Source: Alterisphingorhabdus sp051668705
GTDB lineage: Bacteria > Pseudomonadota > Alphaproteobacteria > Sphingomonadales > Sphingomonadaceae
Assembly: GCF_051668705.1 (NCBI RefSeq)
Contig: NZ_CP196351.1
Location: 2,604,001 to 2,668,000 of the forward strand
DNA: 64,000 nt
Direction: 5' to 3'
This document shows, piece after piece, positions 41,020-50,466 of this stretch. The notes under the pieces are model-generated. The model was given only the letters and a program-made list of their open reading frames with translations, searched no databases and had not been told where the DNA came from. Position 1 is the first letter of the stretch. Each line of letters opens with the position of its first letter. The position numbers were made by a program, and so were the translations under genes.

Positions 41020-42357
41020 ATGCATATGAACAATATGGAGCATGGCAGGGTGAGGAAGACACAAATAGTTGTTGTTGGCGGCGGCGCTGGCGGGTTGGAA
41101 CTGGTGCGCAAATTGGGCGCGAAATATAGCCGAAAAACGCACGATATCATTCTTGTAGATTGCAATCTTACCCATGTCTGGAAGCCATTATTGCATGAAG
41201 TGGCCGCTGGTTCGCTCGATGCCAATATGGATGAAGTCGGCTATGGCGGCCATGCGGTGCGCTGGGGCTATCGCTTTTTCCATGGCAGGCTGGAAACGAT
41301 CGACCGAGAGAAAAAGCAGATAACGACTGCACCTTTGATGGACGATGAAGGCAATGAAATTATTAGCCGCCACACCATCCGCTATGATTATCTGGTCCTC
41401 GCCTTTGGCGGTGTATCGAATGATTTTGGTGTTCCCGGCGTGCGCGAACATTCACACTTCCTTGAACATCGTGCGGACGCTGACAATTTTCGCCAACGTT
41501 TGCTCAATGCCTGTTTGCGGATCAACCATCTGCACAGCACGGGCGATAGTGAGGCAGAAGTGCGCATCTGCATTATCGGCGGCGGCGCAACGGGTGTGGA
41601 ACTGGCGGCCGAGCTGCACAATGCGGCAAGCTCCTTACAAACCTATGGCCTAGAGGTATTTGTTCAAGACAAGTTGAAAGTCGTACTGTTAGAAGCAGGC
41701 CCGCGTATCCTGCCCGGGCTGGACCCGGAATTGTCCCACACGGCCCATCGCGAGTTGGAGCAATTGGGTGTTGAGGTTAGAACATCAGCAGCCGTGACGG
41801 GCATTTTGCCCAATCGCGTAGAAACCGCAGGGGCAGAGCCTTTGGCGGCTGATCTTATCGTTTGGGCCGCTGGCGTAAAAGGCGCTGATGGCATTCAGCA
41901 AATGAGCGATTTAGAACTGAGCCGGCTTGATACATTTGTTGTCAAACCATCGCTCCAGACCAGTCAGGACGATCATATCTTTGCACTGGGCGATTGCGCC
42001 TATTGTCACTTGCCGGGCAGTGAGCGCCCCGTACCGCCGCGCGCGCAATCAGCGCACCAAATGGCCAGTCTTATTTTTGAAAATCTGATACGCTTGCAAA
42101 AGGACAAGCCGGTGAAAGATTTTGTCTATAATGACCATGGCTCTCTGGTTTCTCTTAGTCGTTTTTCCGCCATTGGCAGCCTGATGGGTAATTTGGTAGG
42201 CGGCAGAATGGCTATTGAAGGGCGGTTGGCACGCTGGGCCTATCAATCATTATACCGTATGCATTTGATAGCCATTCACGGCTATATGAGAGGCATTGCC
42301 TTGATTGTAATTGGCAGGGTCAACCAGATCGTCCGGCCCAAATTTAAACTGCATTAG
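41020..42357 (+). CDS. FAD-dependent NADH dehydrogenase, type II-like
   Basis: About 445 residues from the ATG at 41020; ATGs at 41026 and 41035 are close alternatives and an upstream start at 40909 is possible. Two Rossmann motifs show: QIVVVGGGAGGLELVRKLG for FAD and CIIGGGATGVELAAEL for NADH. FALGDCAYC and ARAQSAHQMA-like segments (PRAQSAHQMASLI) follow, with a C-terminal region suited to membrane contact. It is related to Ndh, which passes electrons from NADH to quinone without pumping protons. The precise acceptor cannot be set from sequence. Confidence 0.88.
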   Translation: MHMNNMEHGRVRKTQIVVVGGGAGGLELVRKLGAKYSRKTHDIILVDCNLTHVWKPLLHEVAAGSLDANMDEVGYGGHAVRWGYRFFHGRLETIDREKKQITTAPLMDDEGNEIISRHTIRYDYLVLAFGGVSNDFGVPGVREHSHFLEHRADADNFRQRLLNACLRINHLHSTGDSEAEVRICIIGGGATGVELAAELHNAASSLQTYGLEVFVQDKLKVVLLEAGPRILPGLDPELSHTAHRELEQLGVEVRTSAAVTGILPNRVETAGAEPLAADLIVWAAGVKGADGIQQMSDLELSRLDTFVVKPSLQTSQDDHIFALGDCAYCHLPGSERPVPPRAQSAHQMASLIFENLIRLQKDKPVKDFVYNDHGSLVSLSRFSAIGSLMGNLVGGRMAIEGRLARWAYQSLYRMHLIAIHGYMRGIALIVIGRVNQIVRPKFKLH

Positions 42358-42463
42358 ACTGTCATCACTGCCATATTTCGATGCATATCTCGTCTTTCTA
42401 AACGAAGTTTGCTAGCCCTATGCCCAAGCGCGCACGAAGATAGCAGCGGGCATGGGAGAGAAT

Positions 42464-43243
42464 ATGCAGATCAAGGACAAGATTATCGTGGTGACAGGCG
42501 CGGGCAGCGGAATTGGCCGTGCGCTTGTTGAACGCTTCATGGCTGAGGGCGCACGGCATGTGATCGCCGCAGATATCAATGCCGATAATGCCGCAAAAAC
42601 TGCACAGGATTTTGGCTGCACAGCCATGACAGCCAATGTCGGGCGCGATGCGGATGTTAAACAGTTGATTGAACGCACGGAAGATGAATGCGGCCCGATT
42701 GATCTTTTCTGCTCCAATGCCGGACTTGGTGCCGGTGCCAGCGAACAATCGCCCGATGATGAGTGGCAAATAAGCTGGGACGTTAATGTCATGTCCCATG
42801 TGTATGCCGCACGGCATCTTATCCCGCGTATGATTGAACGCGGCCATGGCTATTTTCTCAACACAGCGTCAGCCGCGGGATTGCTCAATCAAGTCGGCGG
42901 GGCGGCCTATGGCGTCACCAAACATGCGGCCATAGGCTTTGGCGAGTGGATCGCCATGACCTATAAGCATAAAGGCATCAAAGTCTCCATGCTGTGCCCG
43001 CAAGCGGTGCGCACAGCAATGACGGCGAATACGGAAGATGCTGGCGTTTCTGCAGCAGCAGCCGATGGCATGATAGAGCCGGAAGCCGTGGCGCAAAGTG
43101 TAATCGATGGACTGGCTGAAGAATCCTTCCTGATTTTGCCGCACCCCCAAGTCATTGACTATATGCAGCGCAAAACGGAAAATTATGATCGCTGGATTGG
43201 CGGCATGAACAAGTTTCACCGCATATTGACAGGCGAAAAATAG
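42464..43243 (+). CDS. Short-chain dehydrogenase/reductase (SDR)
   Basis: 259 residues from the ATG at 42464, which follows GGGAGAG by 4-5 bases; an ATG at 42452 overlaps that site. Features are VTGAGSGIGRALVERF for cofactor binding, CSNAGLG in place of NNAG, a Ser in LNTASAAGLL, and the catalytic YGVTK. The Asp in AADINADNA suggests NAD preference. The substrate is unknown. It is followed after 10 bases by the metallo-beta-lactamase-fold gene, so the two may be one operon. Confidence 0.87.
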   Translation: MQIKDKIIVVTGAGSGIGRALVERFMAEGARHVIAADINADNAAKTAQDFGCTAMTANVGRDADVKQLIERTEDECGPIDLFCSNAGLGAGASEQSPDDEWQISWDVNVMSHVYAARHLIPRMIERGHGYFLNTASAAGLLNQVGGAAYGVTKHAAIGFGEWIAMTYKHKGIKVSMLCPQAVRTAMTANTEDAGVSAAAADGMIEPEAVAQSVIDGLAEESFLILPHPQVIDYMQRKTENYDRWIGGMNKFHRILTGEK

Positions 43244-43253
43244 GGCGAGGAAA

Positions 43254-44357
43254 ATGGCGGACACAAAAAAATCAGCGGGAAAACCCAACAGAAGAGGTAA
43301 AATCTGGTTGGTTCTGGGCGCCATCTTGCTGTGCGCAATGGCGAGTATCTTTATCTTTCAAAAACAGATTGGCACCATGATTTTTGACCGCGCCGTAGAA
43401 CAGATGGGCCGCGATATAGTAAGCGATCTGGACGATAGTCTGCATGTCGGGTTATGCGGCACAGGTTCACCACTGCCCAATCCTGATCGTGCTGGCCCGT
43501 GCAATATCGTCATTGCGGGCGAGCAGGTTTTTGTCGTTGATATTGGTGAAGGCGGCGGGCGTAACATCAATTTGATGGGTATACCGGCCAGTCGCGTGAC
43601 AGGGGTTCTGCTGACCCATTTCCATTCTGACCATATTGATGGACTGGGCCCGCTGATGCTGTTCCACTGGACACAAAGCGGGGCAACACGCCCGCTGCCC
43701 ATCCATGGCCCGCAAGGCGTTGAAGCCGTGGTTGATGGCTTTAACGCAGCCTATGCCACAGACAAAATCTATCGCACCGCCCATCATGGTGAAAAGGTCG
43801 CACCCACTTCCGGCGGCGGCGGAGAAGCGCGCCCTTTCTCTATGAACGGTGAAACACAAATAGTGCTGGAGCGGGACGGGTTAAAAATTACAGCCTTTAA
43901 AGTAGATCATGACCCAGTAGATCCTGCAGTTGGATATCGTTTCGATTATAAAGGGCGTTCAATAGTGATCAGCGGGGACACAGCGAAATCGGCATCATTG
44001 GAACGCGCAGCCAAAGGCGCGGACCTGCTCATTCATGAAGCGCTGGCCACGCAAATGGTCGAACAGATGACGGCGATAGCGAAGAAGCGCGAAATGGCGA
44101 ACTTTGTGACCATCACGCAAGACATATTGGAATATCACGCTTCACCAGAAGATGCGGCTGAGTCTGCTCAAGCCGCAGGGGTGCAGACATTGGTTCTTAG
44201 CCATCTCATCCCGCCTTTGCCCAACAGCTATCTCTACCCGGCATTCCTTGCAGGCGCACCGGACAAGTTTTCTGGAGAGATCATTGTTGGAGAGGATGGC
44301 ATGTTTTTCTCCCTCCCCTCTGGTTCAGACGCCATTGAGCAAAGCGATCTGAAATAG
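43254..44357 (+). CDS. Membrane-anchored metallo-beta-lactamase-fold hydrolase
   Basis: 367 residues. Residues 17-35 form one transmembrane helix (IWLVLGAILLCAMASIFIF), so the enzyme domain faces the periplasm or remains anchored. The MBL metal site is clear: THFHSDHIDG with H122, H124, D126 and H127, then KVDHDPVDP, SGDTAKSASL and LSHLIPP. This set resembles the ribonuclease Z/arylsulfatase-like branch. The substrate is unknown. It lies 10 bases after the SDR gene. Confidence 0.88.
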   Translation: MADTKKSAGKPNRRGKIWLVLGAILLCAMASIFIFQKQIGTMIFDRAVEQMGRDIVSDLDDSLHVGLCGTGSPLPNPDRAGPCNIVIAGEQVFVVDIGEGGGRNINLMGIPASRVTGVLLTHFHSDHIDGLGPLMLFHWTQSGATRPLPIHGPQGVEAVVDGFNAAYATDKIYRTAHHGEKVAPTSGGGGEARPFSMNGETQIVLERDGLKITAFKVDHDPVDPAVGYRFDYKGRSIVISGDTAKSASLERAAKGADLLIHEALATQMVEQMTAIAKKREMANFVTITQDILEYHASPEDAAESAQAAGVQTLVLSHLIPPLPNSYLYPAFLAGAPDKFSGEIIVGEDGMFFSLPSGSDAIEQSDLK

Positions 44358-44491
44358 GGGGCAGCGAATAGCGCTCCTTGCCGACCACCTTCATACGTTA
44401 CGTTACAATTATTCTTGCGGCCGATTTACCCCCTTTGCAAATAGAGCGATTATGCTAGCCTGATGCCCTGAATATCGGAAAAGGGGCGAAC

Positions 44492-47400
44492 ATGCGGGTA
44501 ACAAGTTTCTTCATTTGGTGTGCGTTGACCATCTCTATTGGCAGCTTGATTCCGTCACATTCATCCGCTCAATCATCCCAAACATCATCTGAGGCAGAGG
44601 ACCAACCCCCGCTCTCCAGCCCGACTTTCGACGCCTTTAAGCTACGCAATATCGGGCCTGCTTTCATGTCTGGCCGGATTGCCGACATCGCCATTGTTCA
44701 GGATGACCCTGCAACCTGGTATGTTGCGGTGGGTTCCGGCGGCGTTTGGAAGACGCAAAATGCGGGCACCACTTGGGTGTCATTATTTGACGGTCAAGGC
44801 TCCTATTCTATCGGCGCGCTAGGGCTAGACCCGTCTGACCCCAGCACAATCTGGGTCGGCACGGGGGAGAATAATGGCGGGCGGCATATTGGCTATGGCG
44901 ATGGCATCTACAAATCCAATGATGGCGGCAAGAGCTGGACCAAAATGGGTTTGGAGGCATCGGAACATATCTCCAAGATCATTGTCCACCCTGATGATCC
45001 CAACACTGTCTGGGTCGCTTCGCAAGGCCCGCTCTGGTCTGCAGGCGGTCAACGCGGCATCTTCAAAACCACCGATGGCGGAAAGACTTGGGAAAATACC
45101 CTGTCATCCGGCCCCTATACTGGTGCGACCGACCTTATTATTGATCCGCGCAACCCTGACAGGTTTTATGCCGCCATGTGGCAGCACCAGCGCACCGTCG
45201 CTACCTATGTGGGCGGTGGACCGGAAAGCGGGCTTTGGAAATCAGAGGATGGCGGCGCGACATGGAGTGAACTGACCGCTGGTCTGCCACAGGGCAATAT
45301 GGGCAAGATCGGCCTTGCTGTCTCCCCCATGCGACCTGATGTGGTCTATGCCGCCATTGAGGAAGACCGGCGCACTGGCGGCGTTTGGAAATCGACCAAT
45401 CGCGGCGCAAGCTGGGAAAAAATGTCAGATACAGTCGGAGCTGGTACCGGCCCCCATTATTACCAGGAACTTTATGCCAGCCCGCACGCCTTTGACCGTA
45501 TCTATATGGTGTCCAACACCACGCAAATATCCAACGATGGCGGCGCGACATGGAGTGACCTCAACAATGAGTATAAACATGTTGACGATCACGCTATTGC
45601 CTTCCGCCCTGATGACCCGGATTATATTCTGTTCGGATCAGACGGCGGTCTGTACGAAAGCTATGACAACACAAAGACCTGGCGCTTCATCAACAATCTG
45701 CCGGTAACACAATTCTACAAAGTCGCTGTCGATGATGCGGAGCCATTTTACTTTGTCTATGGCGGCACGCAGGATAATAATTCGCAAGGTGGCCCGTCAC
45801 GCACCGATAATCGCCACGGTATCCGCAATTCAGATTGGTTTATCACCCTGTTTGCAGATGGGCATCAATCGGCCATAGAACCGGGCAACCCCAATATCAT
45901 GTATGCCGAATGGCAGCAGGGCAACCTTGCCCGTGTTGACCGAATTACGGGTGAGGTGGTGCATATTCAGCCGCAAGCCGCTCCGGGCGACCCCATTGAA
46001 CGCTGGAATTGGGATGCCCCTATATTTGTCAGCCAGCACCAACCAACGCGCCTATATTTCGCTTCTCAACGGGTTTGGCGCTCGAATAATCGCGGGGATA
46101 GCTGGACAGCCATTTCCGGCGACCTAACGCGCAATCAGGACCGTTTGCAATTGCCGGTGCAAGGCCGCAAATGGAGCTGGGATGCTGGATGGGATTTGCG
46201 CGCTATGTCGCAATATAACACCATTACCTCATTGGGCGAATCGCCGCTCAATCCGGATATTCTTTATGCTGGCACTGATGATGGCCTTATCCAGATCACT
46301 GAAAATGGCGGCGCAAGCTGGCGCAAAGTGGAGGTTGGCTCTCTGCCCGGCGTACCCGCCACGGCTTTTGTCAATGATATCAGGGCAGATTTGTTTAATG
46401 AAAATACGGTCTATATCGCGCTCGATAATCACAAATATGGCGATTATAAACCCTATCTGCTGAAGAGCACAGATCGTGGCCGCAGCTGGACCAGCATTGC
46501 CGCCGATATTCCGGACCGCCATATCACATGGCGCATTGTGCAGGATCACAAAAACCCAAATCTGTTGTTTAGCGCAACCGAATTTGGCCTGTTTTTCACG
46601 CTCGATGGTGGGCGCAAATGGGTGAAGATGACAGGCGATGCGCCCACTATTTCCTTCCGCGATGTCACTATACAGCGCCGTGAGGATGATTTGGTCGCCG
46701 CCAGCTTTGGTCGCGGATTCTTCATTGTTGATGATATCGCCCCGCTGCGTAGCTTGAGCGAGGCAAGCCTGAACCAAGAAGCTATGCTGTTCCCTGGCCG
46801 AAAAGCATTATGGTATATTGAACAGCATCCATTGGCCTTTTCCGAAGGAGGTTCGCAAGGGCACGGCTTTTTCCGTGCGCCCAACCCGGCTTTTGGTGCC
46901 AATTTCACCTATTATCTGGGTGATGATATCAATTCATTGAAAGAAAGCCGCCAGAAAAGGGAAAAGCCGCTTAATGAACAGGGGAAGGACACACCGTTCC
47001 CGGGCTTTGCCGCGATTACTAGCGAGCTACAGGAAACTGGCCCCACCGTCATGCTGACCGTGCGTGATGCGGATGGCAATGTGGTCCGGCGCCTAAAAGG
47101 CCCAGCGAAAAAAGGGTTTCACCGCGTAAATTGGGATTTGCGTTTTCCCGATAGCAGTATTGCTGCTCCGCCCCGGGAAGATGGCGATGAACCGACAGGC
47201 TTCTTGGTTTCTCCCGGCCAGTATACGGTTTCACTGTCTAAGCGTGTGCGTGGACAAACAACTCAGCTTGTTGGCCCTCAGCCCTTTACAGTTGAGCGAC
47301 TGCGCGATGGCGCTTTGCCTCCGCAAGAAGATGCTGCGCAATTCTGGGCTGACATAGCGGCATTTGACCGGTCTGTGACCGCCGCAGCTAGCATTTTAAG

Positions 47401-47788
47401 CGAGCTGGACAAGAAGGCCGGCCTATTGGCAATAGCTGCAGAACGCGCCCAAGGCGGTGACCCTGTAGCGCTGGACAATCAATGGCAGACAATCCGCGAT
47501 GAGCTCAATATTCTCAATGCAATGCTGAATGGCAATCCAGCTCGCAACGCATTGTGGGAACGCACTCAGCCAACGGTGCGCAGCCGTTTGGGAATCATTC
47601 TGACTGGCCTTGGCGCTTCAACCTATGGCCCGACCGACACACACCGCCAGCAATTCGGATTTGCCCAGTCAGAATTTGCAACTATTCGTGAGCGTTTGAC
47701 ACAGTTGGTAGAGCAGAGAATTCCTGCCTTTGAACAGGCATTGATTGCTGCAGGCGCGCCCTATGTGCCGGGTGGCAAAATACCCTGA
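44492..47788 (+). CDS. Large secreted BNR/sortilin-like beta-propeller protein
   Basis: 1098 residues with a signal peptide (about 1-27, ending SHSSAQ). The body consists of many Asp-box/BNR repeats of the form S-x-D-G-G-x-T-W (KSNDGGKSWTKM, KTTDGGKTWENT, SEDGGATWSEL, STDRGRSWTSI), which fold as one or two beta-propellers, as in sortilin/VPS10 and exo-sialidase-like proteins. The C-terminal 300 residues lack repeats and include a beta-sandwich-like region and a helical end. No catalytic residues are identifiable. Homologues are often misnamed glycosyl hydrolases. AAAGGGG precedes the ATG. Probably periplasmic or exposed at the surface. Confidence 0.85.
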   Translation: MRVTSFFIWCALTISIGSLIPSHSSAQSSQTSSEAEDQPPLSSPTFDAFKLRNIGPAFMSGRIADIAIVQDDPATWYVAVGSGGVWKTQNAGTTWVSLFDGQGSYSIGALGLDPSDPSTIWVGTGENNGGRHIGYGDGIYKSNDGGKSWTKMGLEASEHISKIIVHPDDPNTVWVASQGPLWSAGGQRGIFKTTDGGKTWENTLSSGPYTGATDLIIDPRNPDRFYAAMWQHQRTVATYVGGGPESGLWKSEDGGATWSELTAGLPQGNMGKIGLAVSPMRPDVVYAAIEEDRRTGGVWKSTNRGASWEKMSDTVGAGTGPHYYQELYASPHAFDRIYMVSNTTQISNDGGATWSDLNNEYKHVDDHAIAFRPDDPDYILFGSDGGLYESYDNTKTWRFINNLPVTQFYKVAVDDAEPFYFVYGGTQDNNSQGGPSRTDNRHGIRNSDWFITLFADGHQSAIEPGNPNIMYAEWQQGNLARVDRITGEVVHIQPQAAPGDPIERWNWDAPIFVSQHQPTRLYFASQRVWRSNNRGDSWTAISGDLTRNQDRLQLPVQGRKWSWDAGWDLRAMSQYNTITSLGESPLNPDILYAGTDDGLIQITENGGASWRKVEVGSLPGVPATAFVNDIRADLFNENTVYIALDNHKYGDYKPYLLKSTDRGRSWTSIAADIPDRHITWRIVQDHKNPNLLFSATEFGLFFTLDGGRKWVKMTGDAPTISFRDVTIQRREDDLVAASFGRGFFIVDDIAPLRSLSEASLNQEAMLFPGRKALWYIEQHPLAFSEGGSQGHGFFRAPNPAFGANFTYYLGDDINSLKESRQKREKPLNEQGKDTPFPGFAAITSELQETGPTVMLTVRDADGNVVRRLKGPAKKGFHRVNWDLRFPDSSIAAPPREDGDEPTGFLVSPGQYTVSLSKRVRGQTTQLVGPQPFTVERLRDGALPPQEDAAQFWADIAAFDRSVTAAASILSELDKKAGLLAIAAERAQGGDPVALDNQWQTIRDELNILNAMLNGNPARNALWERTQPTVRSRLGIILTGLGASTYGPTDTHRQQFGFAQSEFATIRERLTQLVEQRIPAFEQALIAAGAPYVPGGKIP

Positions 47789-47858
47789 TATTGGCCGCGA
47801 GAGTGAAATATTCTAGCAGCAAGCACTGCGCTTGTGATGCTCTTCAAGGATTGATGAA

Positions 47859-48377
47859 GTGAATCTCAAACGCCTAATGCGCCAGATACATTATTGGCTG
47901 TCACTCGCTGTGTTGTTACCCGCAGGCATTATGTTTCTGGCCGGCATCGTGCTGATGTTGAAGAAGGAGATCGATTGGATACAGCCGCCAACATATCGCG
48001 GTGTGGCTGAGCAGCAGATCCCCGAAATAAGCTATCAACAGATACTGACCGCCGTACAGACAGAACCGAAAGCGCATATCACCCAATGGTCAGACATTGA
48101 CCGCATTGATATTCGCCCGGGCAAAGGCATCGCAAAAATTCAGGCCAAATCAGGTTGGGAAATCCAGATAGATACCAAGACCGCCAAGATTCTCAGCACA
48201 GCCTATCGCCGATCAGACTGGATAGAAAGCCTACATGATGGCTCCTATTTCGCCGATGGTGTTAAGCTCTATGTCTTCCTGCCAGCAGGTATCTTATTAT
48301 TTATAATGTGGGGGACAGGCATATATCTCTTCCTGCTACCAAGATTACGCAAAAAGAGGAAAAGCAAAGCCGCGTAG
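47859..48377 (+). CDS. PepSY-domain membrane protein
   Basis: 172 residues from a GTG with AAGGA about 9 bases upstream. It has a first helix in MRQIHYWLSLAVLLPAGIMF, a periplasmic segment with a PepSY-like strand pair (GIAKIQAKSGWEIQIDTKTA), and a second helix in VKLYVFLPAGILLFIMWGTG before a basic tail. The plan is that of PepSY-associated transmembrane proteins, which are often linked to iron uptake or peptidase control. Partner genes are not evident; it lies 70 bases after the BNR-repeat gene. Confidence 0.8.
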   Translation: MNLKRLMRQIHYWLSLAVLLPAGIMFLAGIVLMLKKEIDWIQPPTYRGVAEQQIPEISYQQILTAVQTEPKAHITQWSDIDRIDIRPGKGIAKIQAKSGWEIQIDTKTAKILSTAYRRSDWIESLHDGSYFADGVKLYVFLPAGILLFIMWGTGIYLFLLPRLRKKRKSKAA

Positions 48378-48432
48378 CTGGCAAATTTATCGGTTGCGCG
48401 AGACAGCAAAAACATATCTGGTGCCTATCAGG

Positions 48433-50466
48433 TTATTGAACCGGCTTTACCTGCACCGCGAACCCACCGCCCGGAGCAATTTTCAACTTGAGCGTATCAG
48501 CCCCAGTGACGCGTCGTTCCTCGATCTTCACATCAAAGCGTGCATCGCCCTCAAAATGAGCGTCAGGACCATCGCGATATATACGAGCGATATATGCGCG
48601 GTTCCGATCAAGAAATTTAAGCTCTACCGCAGCATCATAACCATCCTCATTAGCTATCCCGCCCAGATACCATGCATCACTGTTGCGATCTTTGCGCGCA
48701 ATAATGGCATAATCACCAATTGCAGCGTCCAACACGATGCTCTGTGCCCAATCCACCGGCACGTCTTTGATAAATTGAAACGCCTCCGGATATTCGGCAT
48801 AATGTTCGGGCAGGTCGGCGACCATCTGAATAGGTGAGTAAATTGCTACATATTCCGCAAGAGCGCGCGCCTGTGTCATTTGCAAAGGCTGACCACGTCC
48901 TTCCAGACTCAATATCCCGGGTGTATAATCCATTGGCCCTGATAACATGCGCGTAAATAGCATGATGGGGACTTCGCTTGGTCCATTAGGCGGATTGCCC
49001 CATGCATTGAATTCCATGCCGCGTGCGCCTTCCCGGCTGACCCAATTGGGATAAGTGCGGCGCAAACCCGTATCTTTCACAGGCTCATGCGGGTTAATCG
49101 CAATTTTGCGCTTCGCTGCTTCCCTTACCACATGCAAATGATGCCGCGTCATCACTTGGCTTTCAGTACATTCGCGCGTCTCGCGCCCATCAGCATGCAC
49201 ATAGCGCAAATTGCAAGCGTCTGTAACATAACCGGTTTTGATGGTCTTGACGCCGTTAGTCGCCATCAAATCCAGAGCATCTTGTAATTGCGCTTCATAA
49301 TTTCCGACATCGCCGGACGTTTCATGATGCCCGATTATTGGCACACCTTTTTGTCGGGCGTAGCGTGCCAGCTCAGCAAAATCATAATCCGGATAGCTCT
49401 GAGTAAAACTGAACAGGCTGCCATTAAAATACCAATTGCCATCCCATCCAATATTCCACCCTTCAACCAACACACCTTCAAAGCCATGCTCGGCAGCAAA
49501 ATCAATATAGCGCTTGGTATTTTCGGTCGTCGCACCATGTTTTGGACCCGAACCCCAGCTTTCTTCATCCAAATGGAGCGACCACCAGATGCCGACATAT
49601 TTATGCGGTTTGAACCAACTTACATCGCCCAGCTTATTAGGTTCATTCAAATTCAAATCGATATCGCTCATCGCCAGGCCAGCCGCATTTTTGGAGATGC
49701 GTAAAGTGCGCCATGGTGTAGCAAATGGCACTGTACGCGCGGCCCTTGCGGCACTTGCCCCGGTTGGAGCGAGAGTGGCACGGAAATTTGTGCCGGTCGT
49801 CCGTTTAACCCACATGCCAGCAAAATCGACCAATGCCGCTTCGTGGATTGCTAGGTGTGTTCCGCTCTGCAAACGAAATGTCAAAGGCGTGTGCGCTAAT
49901 GAAACAGCGCCAATGGGCGTCTCTTCATAAAGATATTCATAGCGGTTCCACTCACCACCAGGGATCCACCATGCAGTACCCTCTTGCGCCACATTAAATT
50001 CGGTCAGCTCATCAGCGATTTTTAATTCATCGCCAACGCTTCGACTATCAAACAGATAGCGGAACCCAACGCCGTCATCAAAAACACGGAACAGAACGGA
50101 AAATTGCCGTTTTTCATCGGTCGCTTCCTCAAAACGGACCATAAGCTGATTATGATGATCACGCACAAATTGGCGCTGACCCCAGGGCTGCTCCCAAGTC
50201 GTATCATTACTGGAGCGGGAGGCCGATATAATTGACAGCCTGCGCTCCAACTTATCTTGATCTGCAAGCAAGAAACCCAATCGACTGGGCAAGATCAGAT
50301 CATCACCTTGAAACTCTATCGCATAATAAGGCCGCCCCTCACCATCCACGGCAATAGTAACGGCAATCTCACCATTTGGAGAGTGAACTATTTCTTGTGC
50401 CTTTGCAGAATGAGTCACGGCTGTCACGAAGCTGATGATCAATGCGATCCAGATATAGATTCTCAT
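48433..50466 (-). CDS. Glycoside hydrolase family 97 alpha-glucosidase
   Basis: 677 residues with a signal peptide (about 1-23, THSAKAQ). GH97 enzymes (SusB type) cleave alpha-glucosides with inversion and need calcium. The N-terminal beta-sandwich (VHSPNGEIAVTIAVD) is followed by a TIM barrel with YVGIWWSLH, VLVEGWNIGWDG and KTGYVTDACN. The segments INPHEPVK and GARGMEFNAWG supply the Glu residues expected for the base and acid of inverting members. It overlaps the upstream GH13 gene by four bases (ATGA), so the two are translationally coupled. Expected in the periplasm. Confidence 0.93.
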   Translation of the reverse strand: MRIYIWIALIISFVTAVTHSAKAQEIVHSPNGEIAVTIAVDGEGRPYYAIEFQGDDLILPSRLGFLLADQDKLERRLSIISASRSSNDTTWEQPWGQRQFVRDHHNQLMVRFEEATDEKRQFSVLFRVFDDGVGFRYLFDSRSVGDELKIADELTEFNVAQEGTAWWIPGGEWNRYEYLYEETPIGAVSLAHTPLTFRLQSGTHLAIHEAALVDFAGMWVKRTTGTNFRATLAPTGASAARAARTVPFATPWRTLRISKNAAGLAMSDIDLNLNEPNKLGDVSWFKPHKYVGIWWSLHLDEESWGSGPKHGATTENTKRYIDFAAEHGFEGVLVEGWNIGWDGNWYFNGSLFSFTQSYPDYDFAELARYARQKGVPIIGHHETSGDVGNYEAQLQDALDLMATNGVKTIKTGYVTDACNLRYVHADGRETRECTESQVMTRHHLHVVREAAKRKIAINPHEPVKDTGLRRTYPNWVSREGARGMEFNAWGNPPNGPSEVPIMLFTRMLSGPMDYTPGILSLEGRGQPLQMTQARALAEYVAIYSPIQMVADLPEHYAEYPEAFQFIKDVPVDWAQSIVLDAAIGDYAIIARKDRNSDAWYLGGIANEDGYDAAVELKFLDRNRAYIARIYRDGPDAHFEGDARFDVKIEERRVTGADTLKLKIAPGGGFAVQVKPVQ

